IMG/VR virus record: IMGVR_UViG_3300017917_002374
Span: 62,001 to 126,000 of that record
DNA: 64,000 bases
Origin: a virus
Reading direction: 5' to 3' (one strand)
Shown piece after piece: positions 14,383 through 25,600 of the stretch (position 1 is the stretch's first letter; every line of letters begins with the position of its first letter). The translations under genes were made by a program, and so were the position numbers. The notes under the pieces are model-generated. The model searched no databases, was not told the origin of the DNA, and saw nothing but the letters and a program-made list of their open reading frames with translations.

Positions 14383-17300
14383 ATGTCTCAACAAATAATA
14401 AACACTGGCACTGAGCCCGGCGCAGGAGATGGCGACGATCTCTATACCGCGTTTGACAAAGTAAACCAAAATTTCACTGAGATATATAGCGGTAATGTTC
14501 TAGCAGCAAATATCGTTGTGTACAGTGTGGCCGGCCGAACCGGAAACGTAGAGCTAACAGTACAAGACATCTTGGGTGCAGCCAGCACCGGTAACATAAC
14601 ATCATTGCAACAGCAGATGGCTGCTAACAGTGCGGCCGATCGTGCTTACACTGATGCTTCCGTTGCTAATCTAAGCACAATAAGCAATATCACCCTAACA
14701 GGCGGTACCTTGGCTAATGTTCATATCACTGGACACAGCTGGGGCAATATGGCTAACCTTAGTGTATCAGGAACCATCACAGCCAGCGGCGCCATTGTGG
14801 CGTCTGGTCTCAGCAGTACAGACAACATTGTTGCAGTAGGCGATGTCAATGTGGGTGGCATCCTGCGATTTGCTGATGCCACCGAAATGAGCACAGCAGT
14901 GGCCAACGTTGATCTAACATCAACAAATGCAGCCATTGTGACAAATACCAATCGTGTGACAGCAGCCAACATAGAAATCGCTGCTCTGCGAGCCAATGTC
15001 AATGCAGCAAACACACGCATAACCAATATCAGCACAGTAGCCAATGTAGAAATTGCTGCGCTAAGAGCCAATGTTGAAGCTGCTAACACAGCCATTGTGG
15101 CTGCATCGTCAAATGCAGCAGCTCAATCTGTTGACATTTCTGCACTGCAAGCCAACGTCACAGCCATCAACTTGGTCATAGCTAACGTGGCTCCAAGCCT
15201 GACCAATGGTGCTTACCGTATGACCTTGCAGGCCAACGGCAATATAACTGTGCCGGCCGGATCACATTTTATTGCACCTGCTAACAGTAATGTAAGCATT
15301 CGCAGTACAGGTACCTTGGGCAACGCACATATTGAATGGCATGATAATGGCGACCGCGCTACTGTAAAGTATAGCAAAGACGGAGTTGAAGTATTCACCA
15401 CTAGCAGTGGAGTTCAGCGCAGTTGGAAATTTCATCCAGATGGTAGTACTCATTTTCCTCAATATGTATTTCCTCTAGGACCAGGTGCTGCTGGGCAGTA
15501 TCTGGAAACTGATGGACTGGGCACACTGACCTGGGTTGATCCTGGCAGTACAGATCTTTCTGGAGTCAACGCCAACATAACCGCTGCCAATGCAGCTATT
15601 GCTTCACTGCAATCAAATGCAGGCATCCAAGGTAGCGAAATAAATGCTCTGCGAGCAAATATCACAGCAGCCAACAGTGCCAGTGCTAGTTCCATAATCA
15701 CATTAACCACAAATGCTGCCACACAGGCCACAGCAATTAATTCTTTAAATGCCAATGTTGCCGCAGCCAATTTGGCCGTAACTGCCTTGCAGACAAATGC
15801 AGCTTCGCAGGCTGTGAGTATTTCCAATTTAGAAGCCAATGCAATCACACAAGAAAGTAGAATAATTCTTGTAAATGCCAATGTCACAGCAGCCAATGCA
15901 GAAATCACTGCTCTCAAGGCCAATGCAGCAACAAATGCAGCTCTTGCTGCTAATGCTGCTAGCCAGGCTGTGTTTATCAATCAACTGCAAGCAAACGTAG
16001 CAGCTTCTAATGTTAGAATAGCCACACTAGAATCATCTGTGAGCTTGAACACACAGGACATTGCCACTCTAACTACCAATGCAGCAGCACAACATTCAGC
16101 CATTGCAGCCAAAGCACCTATAGCCAACCCAACCTTTACTGGCACGGTAACTGCACCTGCATTAACAGTAACTGGCAATGCTATCATTGGCAACGTGAGC
16201 GCCACCAAGTTAACTGCTCAACAGATTCAAGGCAATCTGGTTAACATACCAAGCATTGTAGCAACTGGCAACATCAGTGGCGGAAATGTTTCAGCCACCA
16301 AGGGTACATTTACCAATGTTGAAGGCACACTGCTGACCGCTGCACAGCCAAACATTACCACCGTTGGCACACTGGATCAATTGGATGTTGATGGCAACGT
16401 CACAGCAGATCGTGTGATTACCAATGAGGTAGTGGGCACATTATATAATGGACCGCAACCAGGTATTCGCAGTGTAGGCACACTAACCAATCTAAATGTA
16501 ACCGGAAACATTGTTACTGAAGGCAACACTGTGAGAGCAAACACAGTGCAGGCCAATTCCATAATCACCACAAACAACATCACTGTGGGTGGTAATGTTG
16601 CTATTTCAGGCTGTTTGATCTTGTCCGGTGGCAGTGTGACCCTGAATGCTGCCAACGTTGTAACCGGAACATTCTTCGCTGACAGTGCTAATGTGTCAAA
16701 CAGTTTATTGGCCAATGTTGGTAATTTTGTTGGAAACTTAACTGCTGCCAATATCACTTCTAATGGTACCTTGGTCACAGACAATGTTGTGGCATCCAGC
16801 ATAGTGGCGTTGGGTAACAGCGTACTAGGCAATATTCAAACAAATACCATTGTGAGTTCTGACATTGTTGGTACACTGTTAACAGCAGCACAACCAAATG
16901 TCACCAGTGTGGGCACGTTGAGTGCTCTAAATGTGTCTGGTCCAGTGTCTGTAACTGGTAACGCTATAGTAAGCGACAACCTGTATGTTACAGGCAACCT
17001 TTTTGTATCCGGAAACAGCACCACAGTCAACAGTGAAAATGTAACCACATCTGAACTCACGTTAACACTGGCCAATGGTGCCCCAAGTGCTGTAGCAACC
17101 AATGGTGCAGGTATTTTGGTAGCAGTATCAAACGCTGCTATTACCTATGACAGCGCATCAAACAGTTGGGTACTGAATAAAAATGCAGTGATTGGCAATA
17201 TCAGCACAGGCAATATCTCTGCTGGTAATGTTGTAGCCACAACTGTGTACGGAACCTTGGCAACTGCTGCACAGCCAAATATTACCAGTGTGGGCACACT

Positions 17301-20300
17301 GAGCGCACTATCGGTCACAGGCAACGTGAGCTCTGGCAATGTTATTACTGTTCGTGCAGATGTAACCAGTGTGCGTTTTGGAGACAACACTGTACAAACC
17401 ACTGCGGCAAACGTGGCAATTGAAGCGTATCTTGTGCCAGTCAATGCCAATGTAGCGGCAGCCAATGTAGAAATCAACAGTTTGCGTGGTAACATCACTG
17501 CGGCCAATATTGAAATAGAAAACCTAAGAGCCAACATTTCTGTTGGTGCTAACATTGAGATCAACAGTCTGCGAGCCAATGTCACAGCGGCCAATGTTGA
17601 GATTAATAGCCTACGTGGTAACATCACTGCTGCCAATGTTGAAATTGATAACCTACGTGGTAACATCACAGCGGCTAATGCAGAAATCGTTTCTCTACAA
17701 GGAAATGTTACTGCTGCTAATGTTGAAATTGATAACCTACGTGGTAATATCACAGCAGCCAACGTTGAAATTGATAACCTACGTGGTAATATCACAGCGG
17801 CCAATGTTGCAACATCAAATGTTCAGGCCAATGTCACAGCAGCCAATGTTGAGATAGACAATCTACGCGGTAATATCACTGCTGCTAATGTAGAAATAAA
17901 CAATCTAAGAGCAAATGTCACAGCAGCCAATGCACAAATTCTACTAAGAGCCAACATTGCCAATCCAACCTTTACTGGCAATCTTGGTGCCGATATCATT
18001 AATGCCACAGGAAATGTAACTGTTGGCAACATATCTGGTGGCAAGGCTGTGTTTACAGAACTGGTATTACCAAGTTCTATCACATTTACAGGCAATGTAA
18101 CTGGCGGCAACTTGGTTACCGCTGCAAATGTTTATGCAAGCAACGTGGTAGCAACTGCTAATGTGTATGCTACCAACAGTGTGTTTGCTGATCAAGTGAT
18201 CACAGTGGGCAATACCACTGCGGGTAATTTGATAACCGCAGGTCAATTGCAGGCCAACAACATTTCTACAACTGGCAACATAGTTTCGCAATCTTATGTG
18301 GTTGGATCTACTGCATCATTCACTTATGTTTATGGACAGATAGAAACTGCTAACCAGCCACAAATCACACAGATTGGTACCTTGGCTGATTTGAATATTT
18401 CAGGCAATATCAACACTGTGGACTGGGTACTGGCTTCGGGCGGAGGTGTGTTTACTGAAGTAACTGGTACACTGAAAACCAATGCGCAACCCAGCATCAC
18501 CAGCGTTGGCAACTTGATCAGTCTTACAGTTGATGGTAATATCAGTGCAGGCAATGTTTCGGCTACCACCGCGGTATTCAATGCAGTACAAGGTGTGGTA
18601 CTAACCAATGCTCAGCCTAATATTACCAGTGTTGGTACATTAAATTCACTTGATGTAACCGGAAACATAGTGTCACTGGCCAATGTTTCTGCGGCGCAGA
18701 TCAGTGCTACAGGTAACATTTCCACTTCTGGAAACATTGTTTCCACATATGACGTTTATGCAAACAGTTTGGTACTAACAGGAGCAATCAGTCTGGTAGG
18801 CAATGCTTCTGCTGCAAACTTATCAGTTGGCAATGTGAGTGCATCTGGAAATATTACCTCGCAACAGAATATTGTAGCAGTTGGCAATATTGCTGCTGGA
18901 AATATCAGCGTGACAGGCAATGTCAATGCAGCAGGAATCAGTATCACTGGCGGTGCTGGAGTTATCAATCTTGGCACAGGTACCCTAACTGCTGGACAAT
19001 TAAACGGAAATCTATTTGCATTCAATGCAACTGTTTCAGGAACCACAGAATCAATATCCAGTACCAGCGGAGCATTAATTGTAGTTGGCGGAACTGGAAT
19101 TGGTGCGAACCTCAATGTAGGTGGTAACCTAAATGTAGCAGCAAATGCTAGAATCAGTACCAATCTTGTGGTGGCTGGCGACTTTACTTCAGGCAATGCC
19201 AACATTGGTACATCAGACGGTACCAACTTTGTGTTTGGTGTTACCAACTTCAAAGGCACCACACTAGAATCAGACAACAGCAATATTGCACTGTTTACTA
19301 CCACAGTGAATCAAATTGAGTTTGGTCTAGCTGCACAAGATATTGAAATTGGTGCGCTGCTAGGTAACACCACTATCAATCATGATTTGATTGTGGGCGG
19401 CAATATCTATGGTAACCTAGGCAACGCTTCTCCATCCAGCAATATATTTGTACACAGCAATCTAGCAGTAAGCAACTATGCTATTGCCAACAATGCTGTG
19501 ATTGCCAATGCCAACGTGGTAACCAAACTCAGCATTGATGGCACTGCTGCAAGTCTAAATGCTCAGGCAGGTGCGTTAACTGTAGCAGGTGGTATTGGTG
19601 TAATCAAGAACATCAGCGTTGGTATACCAAACACACCAAACAGTAACGTGATTGTTTATGGTACCACCCAGAGTACCAACTCAACTTCTGGTGCACTTCA
19701 AGTACGAGGTGGCACAGGCATTGGCGCCAACTTACATGTGGCTGGTATTACTCATATCACCAACACCACACCAGCTACCAGTAATGTAACCGGCGCACTG
19801 CGTGTGTCAGGTGGAGCTGGTATAGCAGGCAATCTGTATGTGGGCAGCAGTGTTGTGATTGATGGCGACTTTATTGTTTACGGTACTCCAACACTACCTT
19901 CTATTTCCATTGGTAGCTTGAACAACACACCAGTTGGTAATGCGGTGCCAAGTACTGGAACATTCACTGTTCTAAGTCTTGATTCAGATTACATGCGTCC
20001 TCGCAGCAAGCCTAGCTTGCTTCTGGATTTTGCTAATGGCAGAAAGCTAGATGGTAGACTGAATTTTAACGGACCCATTTATGGTACCTATGTAAACAAG
20101 CAAGGATTCTTGGTAGACGTGGTTTCAACTGGTATCTATGCTGGACAAACTCCACGATTCCATCATAACAGCGATGGTGAGTGCCAAGGCATACTGATTG
20201 AAGAAGAAAGAACAAATCATTTATTTGGTAGTGAAAGTTTTGAACAAGCAAACACTCTCTATTGGGTAACTATTAATTCTAGTGTAGTAGGCGGAGCAAC

Positions 20301-21282
20301 TTCTGGTAATATTGGACCACGAGGAACCACCTCAGGTGTAACTTATGTTCAAGAAGATTCGTCAACTGGTATACATGGAGTGGCTGTAGAAAGTGGTTCT
20401 TTGTACACCGCTAATCTTGCAACCAACTATACTGCCAGCGTGTTTGCTCGTAAAGGTACTAGAGATCAGATTGCTATCATCTTTGATGGCGAAGGTACGC
20501 CAACTGTGTTTGATTTGAACTTTGGCAATATCACCGCAGAAGGTGCTACATATAGAAGCAGTATAGAAAGCTACGCTAATGGATGGTATCGTTGCTTCAG
20601 TACTGTGAGTAAAACCAACACCAGTGGCAATGTTACTATTGCCATGGCCAGTGGCGGAAGTACAACCTACACCGGCGACGGTGCTAGTACGCTTGAAATT
20701 TTTGGAGCGCAACTTGAAGAAGGTGATTTTGGAACCAGTTATATTACTACTACCAATACCACACGCACAAGATTTTCAGACGATCTACAAATTCCTGGCA
20801 TCTACAAAGACAGCTGGATGGAAGGTAACAATGGTACTGTGTACATTGACGGTACTATTGGTTATAGACCAACTGATTTAGTTACACAGAACACTCGTGG
20901 AGTATTCTTTAGTTTAGAAGATGGTACAGCAAGCAATCGTATACAGGTTCTGGCAGAAACTCGTTCATCACCAGTTCCAGTACGTTTTGCTAATCTAGTG
21001 GTAGTAAGCGGTGGTTCAATTCAGGCCAACATTGGTGGACAAGGAAACTTGTTAACCACATCATCTGGTCGGATATCTGCTCTGTTCAGTCCTAATCTGT
21101 TTGGATTCAGCTTTAATGCAAACACTGTGGTTACAGACATATCTGGTACACTGGGTGATGTTATCACCATGTACATTGGTAAAGGATCCGGAGGAAACTA
21201 TTTGAATGGCTGTGTGAGCAAGATACAATACTATCCTACTGTGCGTTCAACCAGTGATATACAAACATTAACAAGGCAATAA
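14383..21282 (+). CDS. giant repetitive tail-fibre protein (2299 aa)
   Basis: Residues 1-40 hold an attachment motif shared with two other fibre genes here (DGDDLYTAFDKVNQNFTEIY). Then come Ala/Asn-rich coiled-coil repeats (about 160-590), beta-structured repeats with AQPNITSVGTL...L-x-V-x-GN (about 640-1000), a run of 14-residue repeats (1025-1190), more beta repeats, and TSGAL-x-V-x-GG-x-GIGANL modules (about 1555-1830). From about 1868 (RPRSKPSLLLDF) the C-terminal 430 residues change to a compact lectin-like domain with ERTNHLFGSESF and WYRCFSTV, likely the receptor-binding tip. Trimeric fibre assembly is expected. Driven by a late promoter. Confidence 0.82.
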   Translation: MSQQIINTGTEPGAGDGDDLYTAFDKVNQNFTEIYSGNVLAANIVVYSVAGRTGNVELTVQDILGAASTGNITSLQQQMAANSAADRAYTDASVANLSTISNITLTGGTLANVHITGHSWGNMANLSVSGTITASGAIVASGLSSTDNIVAVGDVNVGGILRFADATEMSTAVANVDLTSTNAAIVTNTNRVTAANIEIAALRANVNAANTRITNISTVANVEIAALRANVEAANTAIVAASSNAAAQSVDISALQANVTAINLVIANVAPSLTNGAYRMTLQANGNITVPAGSHFIAPANSNVSIRSTGTLGNAHIEWHDNGDRATVKYSKDGVEVFTTSSGVQRSWKFHPDGSTHFPQYVFPLGPGAAGQYLETDGLGTLTWVDPGSTDLSGVNANITAANAAIASLQSNAGIQGSEINALRANITAANSASASSIITLTTNAATQATAINSLNANVAAANLAVTALQTNAASQAVSISNLEANAITQESRIILVNANVTAANAEITALKANAATNAALAANAASQAVFINQLQANVAASNVRIATLESSVSLNTQDIATLTTNAAAQHSAIAAKAPIANPTFTGTVTAPALTVTGNAIIGNVSATKLTAQQIQGNLVNIPSIVATGNISGGNVSATKGTFTNVEGTLLTAAQPNITTVGTLDQLDVDGNVTADRVITNEVVGTLYNGPQPGIRSVGTLTNLNVTGNIVTEGNTVRANTVQANSIITTNNITVGGNVAISGCLILSGGSVTLNAANVVTGTFFADSANVSNSLLANVGNFVGNLTAANITSNGTLVTDNVVASSIVALGNSVLGNIQTNTIVSSDIVGTLLTAAQPNVTSVGTLSALNVSGPVSVTGNAIVSDNLYVTGNLFVSGNSTTVNSENVTTSELTLTLANGAPSAVATNGAGILVAVSNAAITYDSASNSWVLNKNAVIGNISTGNISAGNVVATTVYGTLATAAQPNITSVGTLSALSVTGNVSSGNVITVRADVTSVRFGDNTVQTTAANVAIEAYLVPVNANVAAANVEINSLRGNITAANIEIENLRANISVGANIEINSLRANVTAANVEINSLRGNITAANVEIDNLRGNITAANAEIVSLQGNVTAANVEIDNLRGNITAANVEIDNLRGNITAANVATSNVQANVTAANVEIDNLRGNITAANVEINNLRANVTAANAQILLRANIANPTFTGNLGADIINATGNVTVGNISGGKAVFTELVLPSSITFTGNVTGGNLVTAANVYASNVVATANVYATNSVFADQVITVGNTTAGNLITAGQLQANNISTTGNIVSQSYVVGSTASFTYVYGQIETANQPQITQIGTLADLNISGNINTVDWVLASGGGVFTEVTGTLKTNAQPSITSVGNLISLTVDGNISAGNVSATTAVFNAVQGVVLTNAQPNITSVGTLNSLDVTGNIVSLANVSAAQISATGNISTSGNIVSTYDVYANSLVLTGAISLVGNASAANLSVGNVSASGNITSQQNIVAVGNIAAGNISVTGNVNAAGISITGGAGVINLGTGTLTAGQLNGNLFAFNATVSGTTESISSTSGALIVVGGTGIGANLNVGGNLNVAANARISTNLVVAGDFTSGNANIGTSDGTNFVFGVTNFKGTTLESDNSNIALFTTTVNQIEFGLAAQDIEIGALLGNTTINHDLIVGGNIYGNLGNASPSSNIFVHSNLAVSNYAIANNAVIANANVVTKLSIDGTAASLNAQAGALTVAGGIGVIKNISVGIPNTPNSNVIVYGTTQSTNSTSGALQVRGGTGIGANLHVAGITHITNTTPATSNVTGALRVSGGAGIAGNLYVGSSVVIDGDFIVYGTPTLPSISIGSLNNTPVGNAVPSTGTFTVLSLDSDYMRPRSKPSLLLDFANGRKLDGRLNFNGPIYGTYVNKQGFLVDVVSTGIYAGQTPRFHHNSDGECQGILIEEERTNHLFGSESFEQANTLYWVTINSSVVGGATSGNIGPRGTTSGVTYVQEDSSTGIHGVAVESGSLYTANLATNYTASVFARKGTRDQIAIIFDGEGTPTVFDLNFGNITAEGATYRSSIESYANGWYRCFSTVSKTNTSGNVTIAMASGGSTTYTGDGASTLEIFGAQLEEGDFGTSYITTTNTTRTRFSDDLQIPGIYKDSWMEGNNGTVYIDGTIGYRPTDLVTQNTRGVFFSLEDGTASNRIQVLAETRSSPVPVRFANLVVVSGGSIQANIGGQGNLLTTSSGRISALFSPNLFGFSFNANTVVTDISGTLGDVITMYIGKGSGGNYLNGCVSKIQYYPTVRSTSDIQTLTRQ
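17455..17950 (+). repeat. 42-bp coding repeats (14-residue coiled-coil units)
   Basis: About a dozen tandem in-frame units with consensus NVEIDNLRGNITAA. Several neighbouring units are nearly identical at the DNA level (GATAACCTACGTGGTAA recurs), which favours slippage or recombination that changes fibre length. Two heptads per unit fit a trimeric coiled coil. Confidence 0.8.
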
Positions 21283-21291
21283 GGATCAGCA

Positions 21292-21705
21292 ATGATTAAT
21301 AATCTCATAGGTAATGCACCACATCAAGTACCCTCAAATGCAGATCTGGGAGAAATGGCCTACCAAGACTCCTACTGGGTCACGGTTGGCAATATCACTG
21401 TTGATTACAACACCACAATCACAGGCAATACCACTGTAGTAGGCAATTTATCCATTACTGGAACCAGTTCTAATGTGCGGTTACTAAATGGATCAAATCT
21501 AAGCATAACCACCGGCAATATCTACATGGCATCTGGAAATATCAACGCAGGTGGAGACGTGAATGTTACAGGTGGCATTAGAGTTCAATCAGTATTGATC
21601 TCCCAAGGAAACATGTTTTGCAACACAGCGGTACTCAGCAGCGAAGCAAACGTGGTTATAACCAAAGGATATTTGGATCAACAAATGATTGTGTTCGGGT
21701 TTTAA
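21292..21705 (+). CDS. short tail-fibre protein (137 aa)
   Basis: Begins INNLIGNAPHQVPSNADLGEMAYQD, a block seen in several tail-fibre proteins, then beta repeats (ITGNTTVVGNLSITG). The ending VVITKGYLDQQMIVFGF resembles the end of the next protein (VTTKGYVNSLVVAFAIG). Probably a companion fibre or fibre tip of the giant protein; AAGGA ribosome site. Confidence 0.68.
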   Translation: MINNLIGNAPHQVPSNADLGEMAYQDSYWVTVGNITVDYNTTITGNTTVVGNLSITGTSSNVRLLNGSNLSITTGNIYMASGNINAGGDVNVTGGIRVQSVLISQGNMFCNTAVLSSEANVVITKGYLDQQMIVFGF

Positions 21706-21710
21706 CCTTC

Positions 21711-21718
21711 AATAAATA
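21711..21718 (+). promoter_or_regulatory. late promoter AATAAATA
   Basis: 7 of 8 match to the late octamer, 21 bases before the next fibre gene. Confidence 0.58.
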
Positions 21719-21739
21719 TGTATATAAAGAGAAAATCTA

Positions 21740-22669
21740 ATGAGCATTGAAAATATTGGTATAGGCGCAGCAGCAAATGATGGAACTGGCGACTCCATAC
21801 GTGATGCTTTTAGAAAAACCAACAATAATTTTTCTTATCTTGATAGCCTGACACAAAATCTAGTCACAGGCAATCTCACAGCGGTCGGAAATATTGCGCT
21901 GGATTTTACTGCAAACAGCTATTGGTCGGGTAATGTTTTTCTCAATGGAATTCAGATAGCCACAGTTGGTACGCTGTTCACAGGTGGACAAGTTTCTGGA
22001 GCAGCGGGCAGTACAGATTTTCAGTTGACCACAGACAGTACTAACACAACCACCGGTGCTGTGATTGTACGAGGCGGTATTGGTGTTGTTGGTAATGCTT
22101 TTATAGGAAATACTACCACTTATAATCTTACTGCAACTGGCGCAGTGGGTGCAGCAGTTTTAAACTCAGGCAGCGGAACTTTCACAGGAGCAGTGGGCAC
22201 TGGTGCTTTAACAGTTACAGGCACCGCCACTGCCACCGGCAACATCACAGCAGGCAATGTGAGTGCAGCCACCAGCAACAACACCAAGAGAAATGTTGCT
22301 GCATATTTTGGTTACTTCCAGGAAGTCAATGGCACACTATTAACAGCAGCACAACCAAACATTACCAGTATAGGCACTCTCACACAGTTGGCTACCACTG
22401 GCAATGTTTCTGCGGCCAACATAGTGTTAAGTGGTTGGGGCAATGTGGTGGCAGCCAATGCCACATTCAGCGGAAGAACCATCACCGGTAATCTACAAGT
22501 AGGCAACGCTGTGATTGCAGGCGGTAATGTAACTGCCAGCAATGTGGTTGCTCAGGTCGGAACATACAGTAATCTCACAGTGCAAGACATACCCTCAAAT
22601 TTCCACGTGACCACCAAAGGTTATGTAAATAGTCTAGTGGTTGCATTTGCAATTGGACTCGGATCATAA
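21740..22669 (+). CDS. tail-fibre protein (309 aa)
   Basis: Opens with the shared attachment motif AANDGTGDSIRDAFRKTNNNFSYLDSL, followed by TTGAVIVRGGIGVVGNAFIG and AQPNITSIGTLTQL repeats like those of the giant fibre, and ends with TKGYVNSLVVAFAIGLGS. Looks like a short fibre built from the same module set. Late expression. Confidence 0.72.
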   Translation: MSIENIGIGAAANDGTGDSIRDAFRKTNNNFSYLDSLTQNLVTGNLTAVGNIALDFTANSYWSGNVFLNGIQIATVGTLFTGGQVSGAAGSTDFQLTTDSTNTTTGAVIVRGGIGVVGNAFIGNTTTYNLTATGAVGAAVLNSGSGTFTGAVGTGALTVTGTATATGNITAGNVSAATSNNTKRNVAAYFGYFQEVNGTLLTAAQPNITSIGTLTQLATTGNVSAANIVLSGWGNVVAANATFSGRTITGNLQVGNAVIAGGNVTASNVVAQVGTYSNLTVQDIPSNFHVTTKGYVNSLVVAFAIGLGS

Positions 22670-22687
22670 AAGTTTAGGAACTTACAG

Positions 22688-25600
22688 ATGGCAAAGAAAC
22701 AGATTTCAAAATATAAATTTACACCAGGTGTTATTGGTGTTGGCAACGTTATCATTCCTGGTAACTACAACACTGACAAAATCCTATTGATTACCAACGT
22801 AACTCGAGGCACAATTTTGTACAATTTTGCTGACACGCAAAACGTTGGTGCCACTGTAACTTTTAAACCAGGTGGTATCAAAACCAGCGTAGCTGATACT
22901 TCTGTGGTTACCTATGGTAAAGATGTGTTTGGTGTAACCGGTACTGCAAACATTCAACGTGTGGAGTCAGGATATGGTGAAACCACAATCACTTTTACTG
23001 GTGCCAACACCTTCACACATTCTGCTTCTGATAGAATCAGTGTGCTAGTAGAAGAGCCTTATCAAATGGTGCGCATGTGGAGTGATTTTGGAACAGACGC
23101 CATTGAACGTACTCGTATCGCAGCACCTCAATCACAGATTGACGCTGACTTTGAATACGGATTACAAAACACCAAGTGGCAAGGATTTCAAACCATAACC
23201 AACTATCCCAGTATCTATGAATCCATTGCACCTGATCTAGTGGTAACCAATGTAACCACTGATGGTGCAGACCCTAGTTTGATCACCGTGAGTTGCAATG
23301 CTCACGGGCTAGAAATTGGCGACCCGTTTACTGTGAGCCAACTGTTGGTAGACATCACCGGCTTTGGCAAAGCTGAAGGCGGATTTTTGGTGTATTCTAA
23401 AAATACAAACGATTTCAGTTACTATGCCAAAGGTCAAGTGGGCACAGTTGGTCAAAGTTTAAAAGATCCTAGAACACAGATACGCAAAGGCGGAATTTAT
23501 TCTGGTGCCGATTTGCCTCTAAGCCACATGGCCACAGACTTGGCTACACCAAGCGAAATCAAACTCAGCTTTACCGGACCTCACGGTTTCGTTCCGGGCA
23601 TGCCTATTGTTATTAATGCCAACCCCAACTGGGGCAGCAATACCAGCTTGCAAAATCTACCAGGATCTTATTTTGTGGATACTGTGGTAAACTACAACGA
23701 AGTTACTTTTACCGCACGAGGCATTGTGAATCCCAGCGGCAGCAGCAACGTTGGCAATCTACAACTTGACAACAGCGGCGGCATTAGAGTGTATGCACGA
23801 CCAGATGGTTTCTTTACTCACCGACCAGGTGATGGTGGTGTGATCATTGGTACCAACAGTCCAATACATGGTGCTGCTGCAACACGTCAAAGTAAAAAAT
23901 ATTTCCGTTATCAGTCTGGTAAAGGTTTCTTATACACCACTGGTGTGCTGTTTGCACCCAACTACGACATTGTGGAAATCACCGCATCTGGTACAGTGGC
24001 AACTGCTCCTTTGCCTACTATCACTGTTCGTACAGCAGTTCCACATGGTCTACAAATAGGCGCAGTGGTACGTGTGCGTGGAGTGGCAACTTCAGGATAC
24101 GACGGAACCTATACAGTGACCAACGTGCTTGACGAATATAGAGCACAGTTTCCTCTAATTTCAGGACAAAACCTAGGCAGTGCAACAGGTGCAGTCACAA
24201 GATTGCCCAAACTTTATATCTATCAATGGCACGGTGCATGTTTGCGTACAGGTCCCCATGATGATAGCAACGGAATGTTTTTTGAATACGATGGAAAATA
24301 TTTCAACGTGGTCAAACGTACCAGCACACTACAACTGGCCGGAACTGTGCAAATTACCAATAATAGCAACAAGTTGATTGGAACCAATACCTTGTGGGAT
24401 CAACAGCTAAAAATTGGTGACAAGATTGTGGTCAAGGGCATGGTACATCGTGTGACCAGTATCACTGCCGGAGGCCTTGAAATCTCCATAGCGCCAGATT
24501 TTAGAGGTATCAGTTCCAGCGCAGGCAACTACATTTATAAAGTAGAAGAACAACGTACCGATCAGCCAAACTTTAACAGAGACACTGCGGATGGATCAGG
24601 AAGTATTTTCAACCCTAGTGGTTATCTAATGGATCCAAACCACATGCAGATGGTGGGCATTCAGTTCAGCTGGTATGGTGCAGGTTTCATGGACTTTATG
24701 GTACGTGGTATTGATGGTAATTTTATTATTTTGCACAGATACAAGCAAAACAACATCAACATTGCAGCTTCCATGCGTACTGCTAACTTGCCAGTACGAT
24801 ACGAAGTGATCAATGAAGCAGGGTCTGGCGTGACGGGAATTAGTGCTCTTACTGCTGGCATGACTGCATTGTCAAATCAAGTTGGCGTTGATGATGCTAG
24901 CTTTTTCCCAGACAGCGGCACTGTGTTGATTGAAAATGAGTTGATTTCTTATGCATCAAAAACAATCACAGGAGCAGCACCACACACTCTAAACGGTCTT
25001 ACAAGAGCTGCCAATTATAGTATTTTTGTTAGTGGAGCTTCAAGAACCTTTACTGGTGTTGCAGCAACCACACATGGCATAGGAGCAGGTGTAGAACTAG
25101 TGAGTTTAACCGCTACACCAAACATGACACACTGGGGAAGTTCTTATATCATGGACGGTGGTTTTGACCTTGATAGAGGATACATCTTCAGTTACACAGT
25201 TACAGATGCCAATATTGTGACCACAGGAAACACAGTGATGGGCCTACGACTAAGTCCGAGCGCCAGTAACTCAACTGTGGGCGATTTAGGTGAACGTGAG
25301 CAGTTGAATCGTGCTCAGATTCTGTTGAATAATCTAGAGCTCAGCTGTTCTGACCAGCGCACAGGCGGTAACGTGCAAATACTAGTCTCAGGAATATTGA
25401 ACCCTGGCAACTACAGTGAAACCAATCAACAGTGGGTAAATCTTAATAATACTGTTGGTGGCAATCAGCCTAGTTTCTCACAGTTAACTGCCAACTGTTT
25501 CTTTGTTTCACAAACACATGTGGGACAGTCAGGACAGATTGCAGCACCAGGAGAAAAGGTGTTTGAGTTTGTTTTTGATCCACAGAACAAACAAACATTT

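Noticed and set aside
17145-17804. Long minus-strand open frame (219 codons) and similar minus-strand frames through 14.7-19.3 kb
   Set aside because: They mirror the repetitive fibre gene; their Leu/Ala-rich repeats are the reverse complement of the Asn/Ala repeats, with no ribosome sites.
17455-17950. Regular repeats that could suggest a CRISPR array
   Set aside because: Units are contiguous, in frame and encode a coiled coil; there are no unique spacers.
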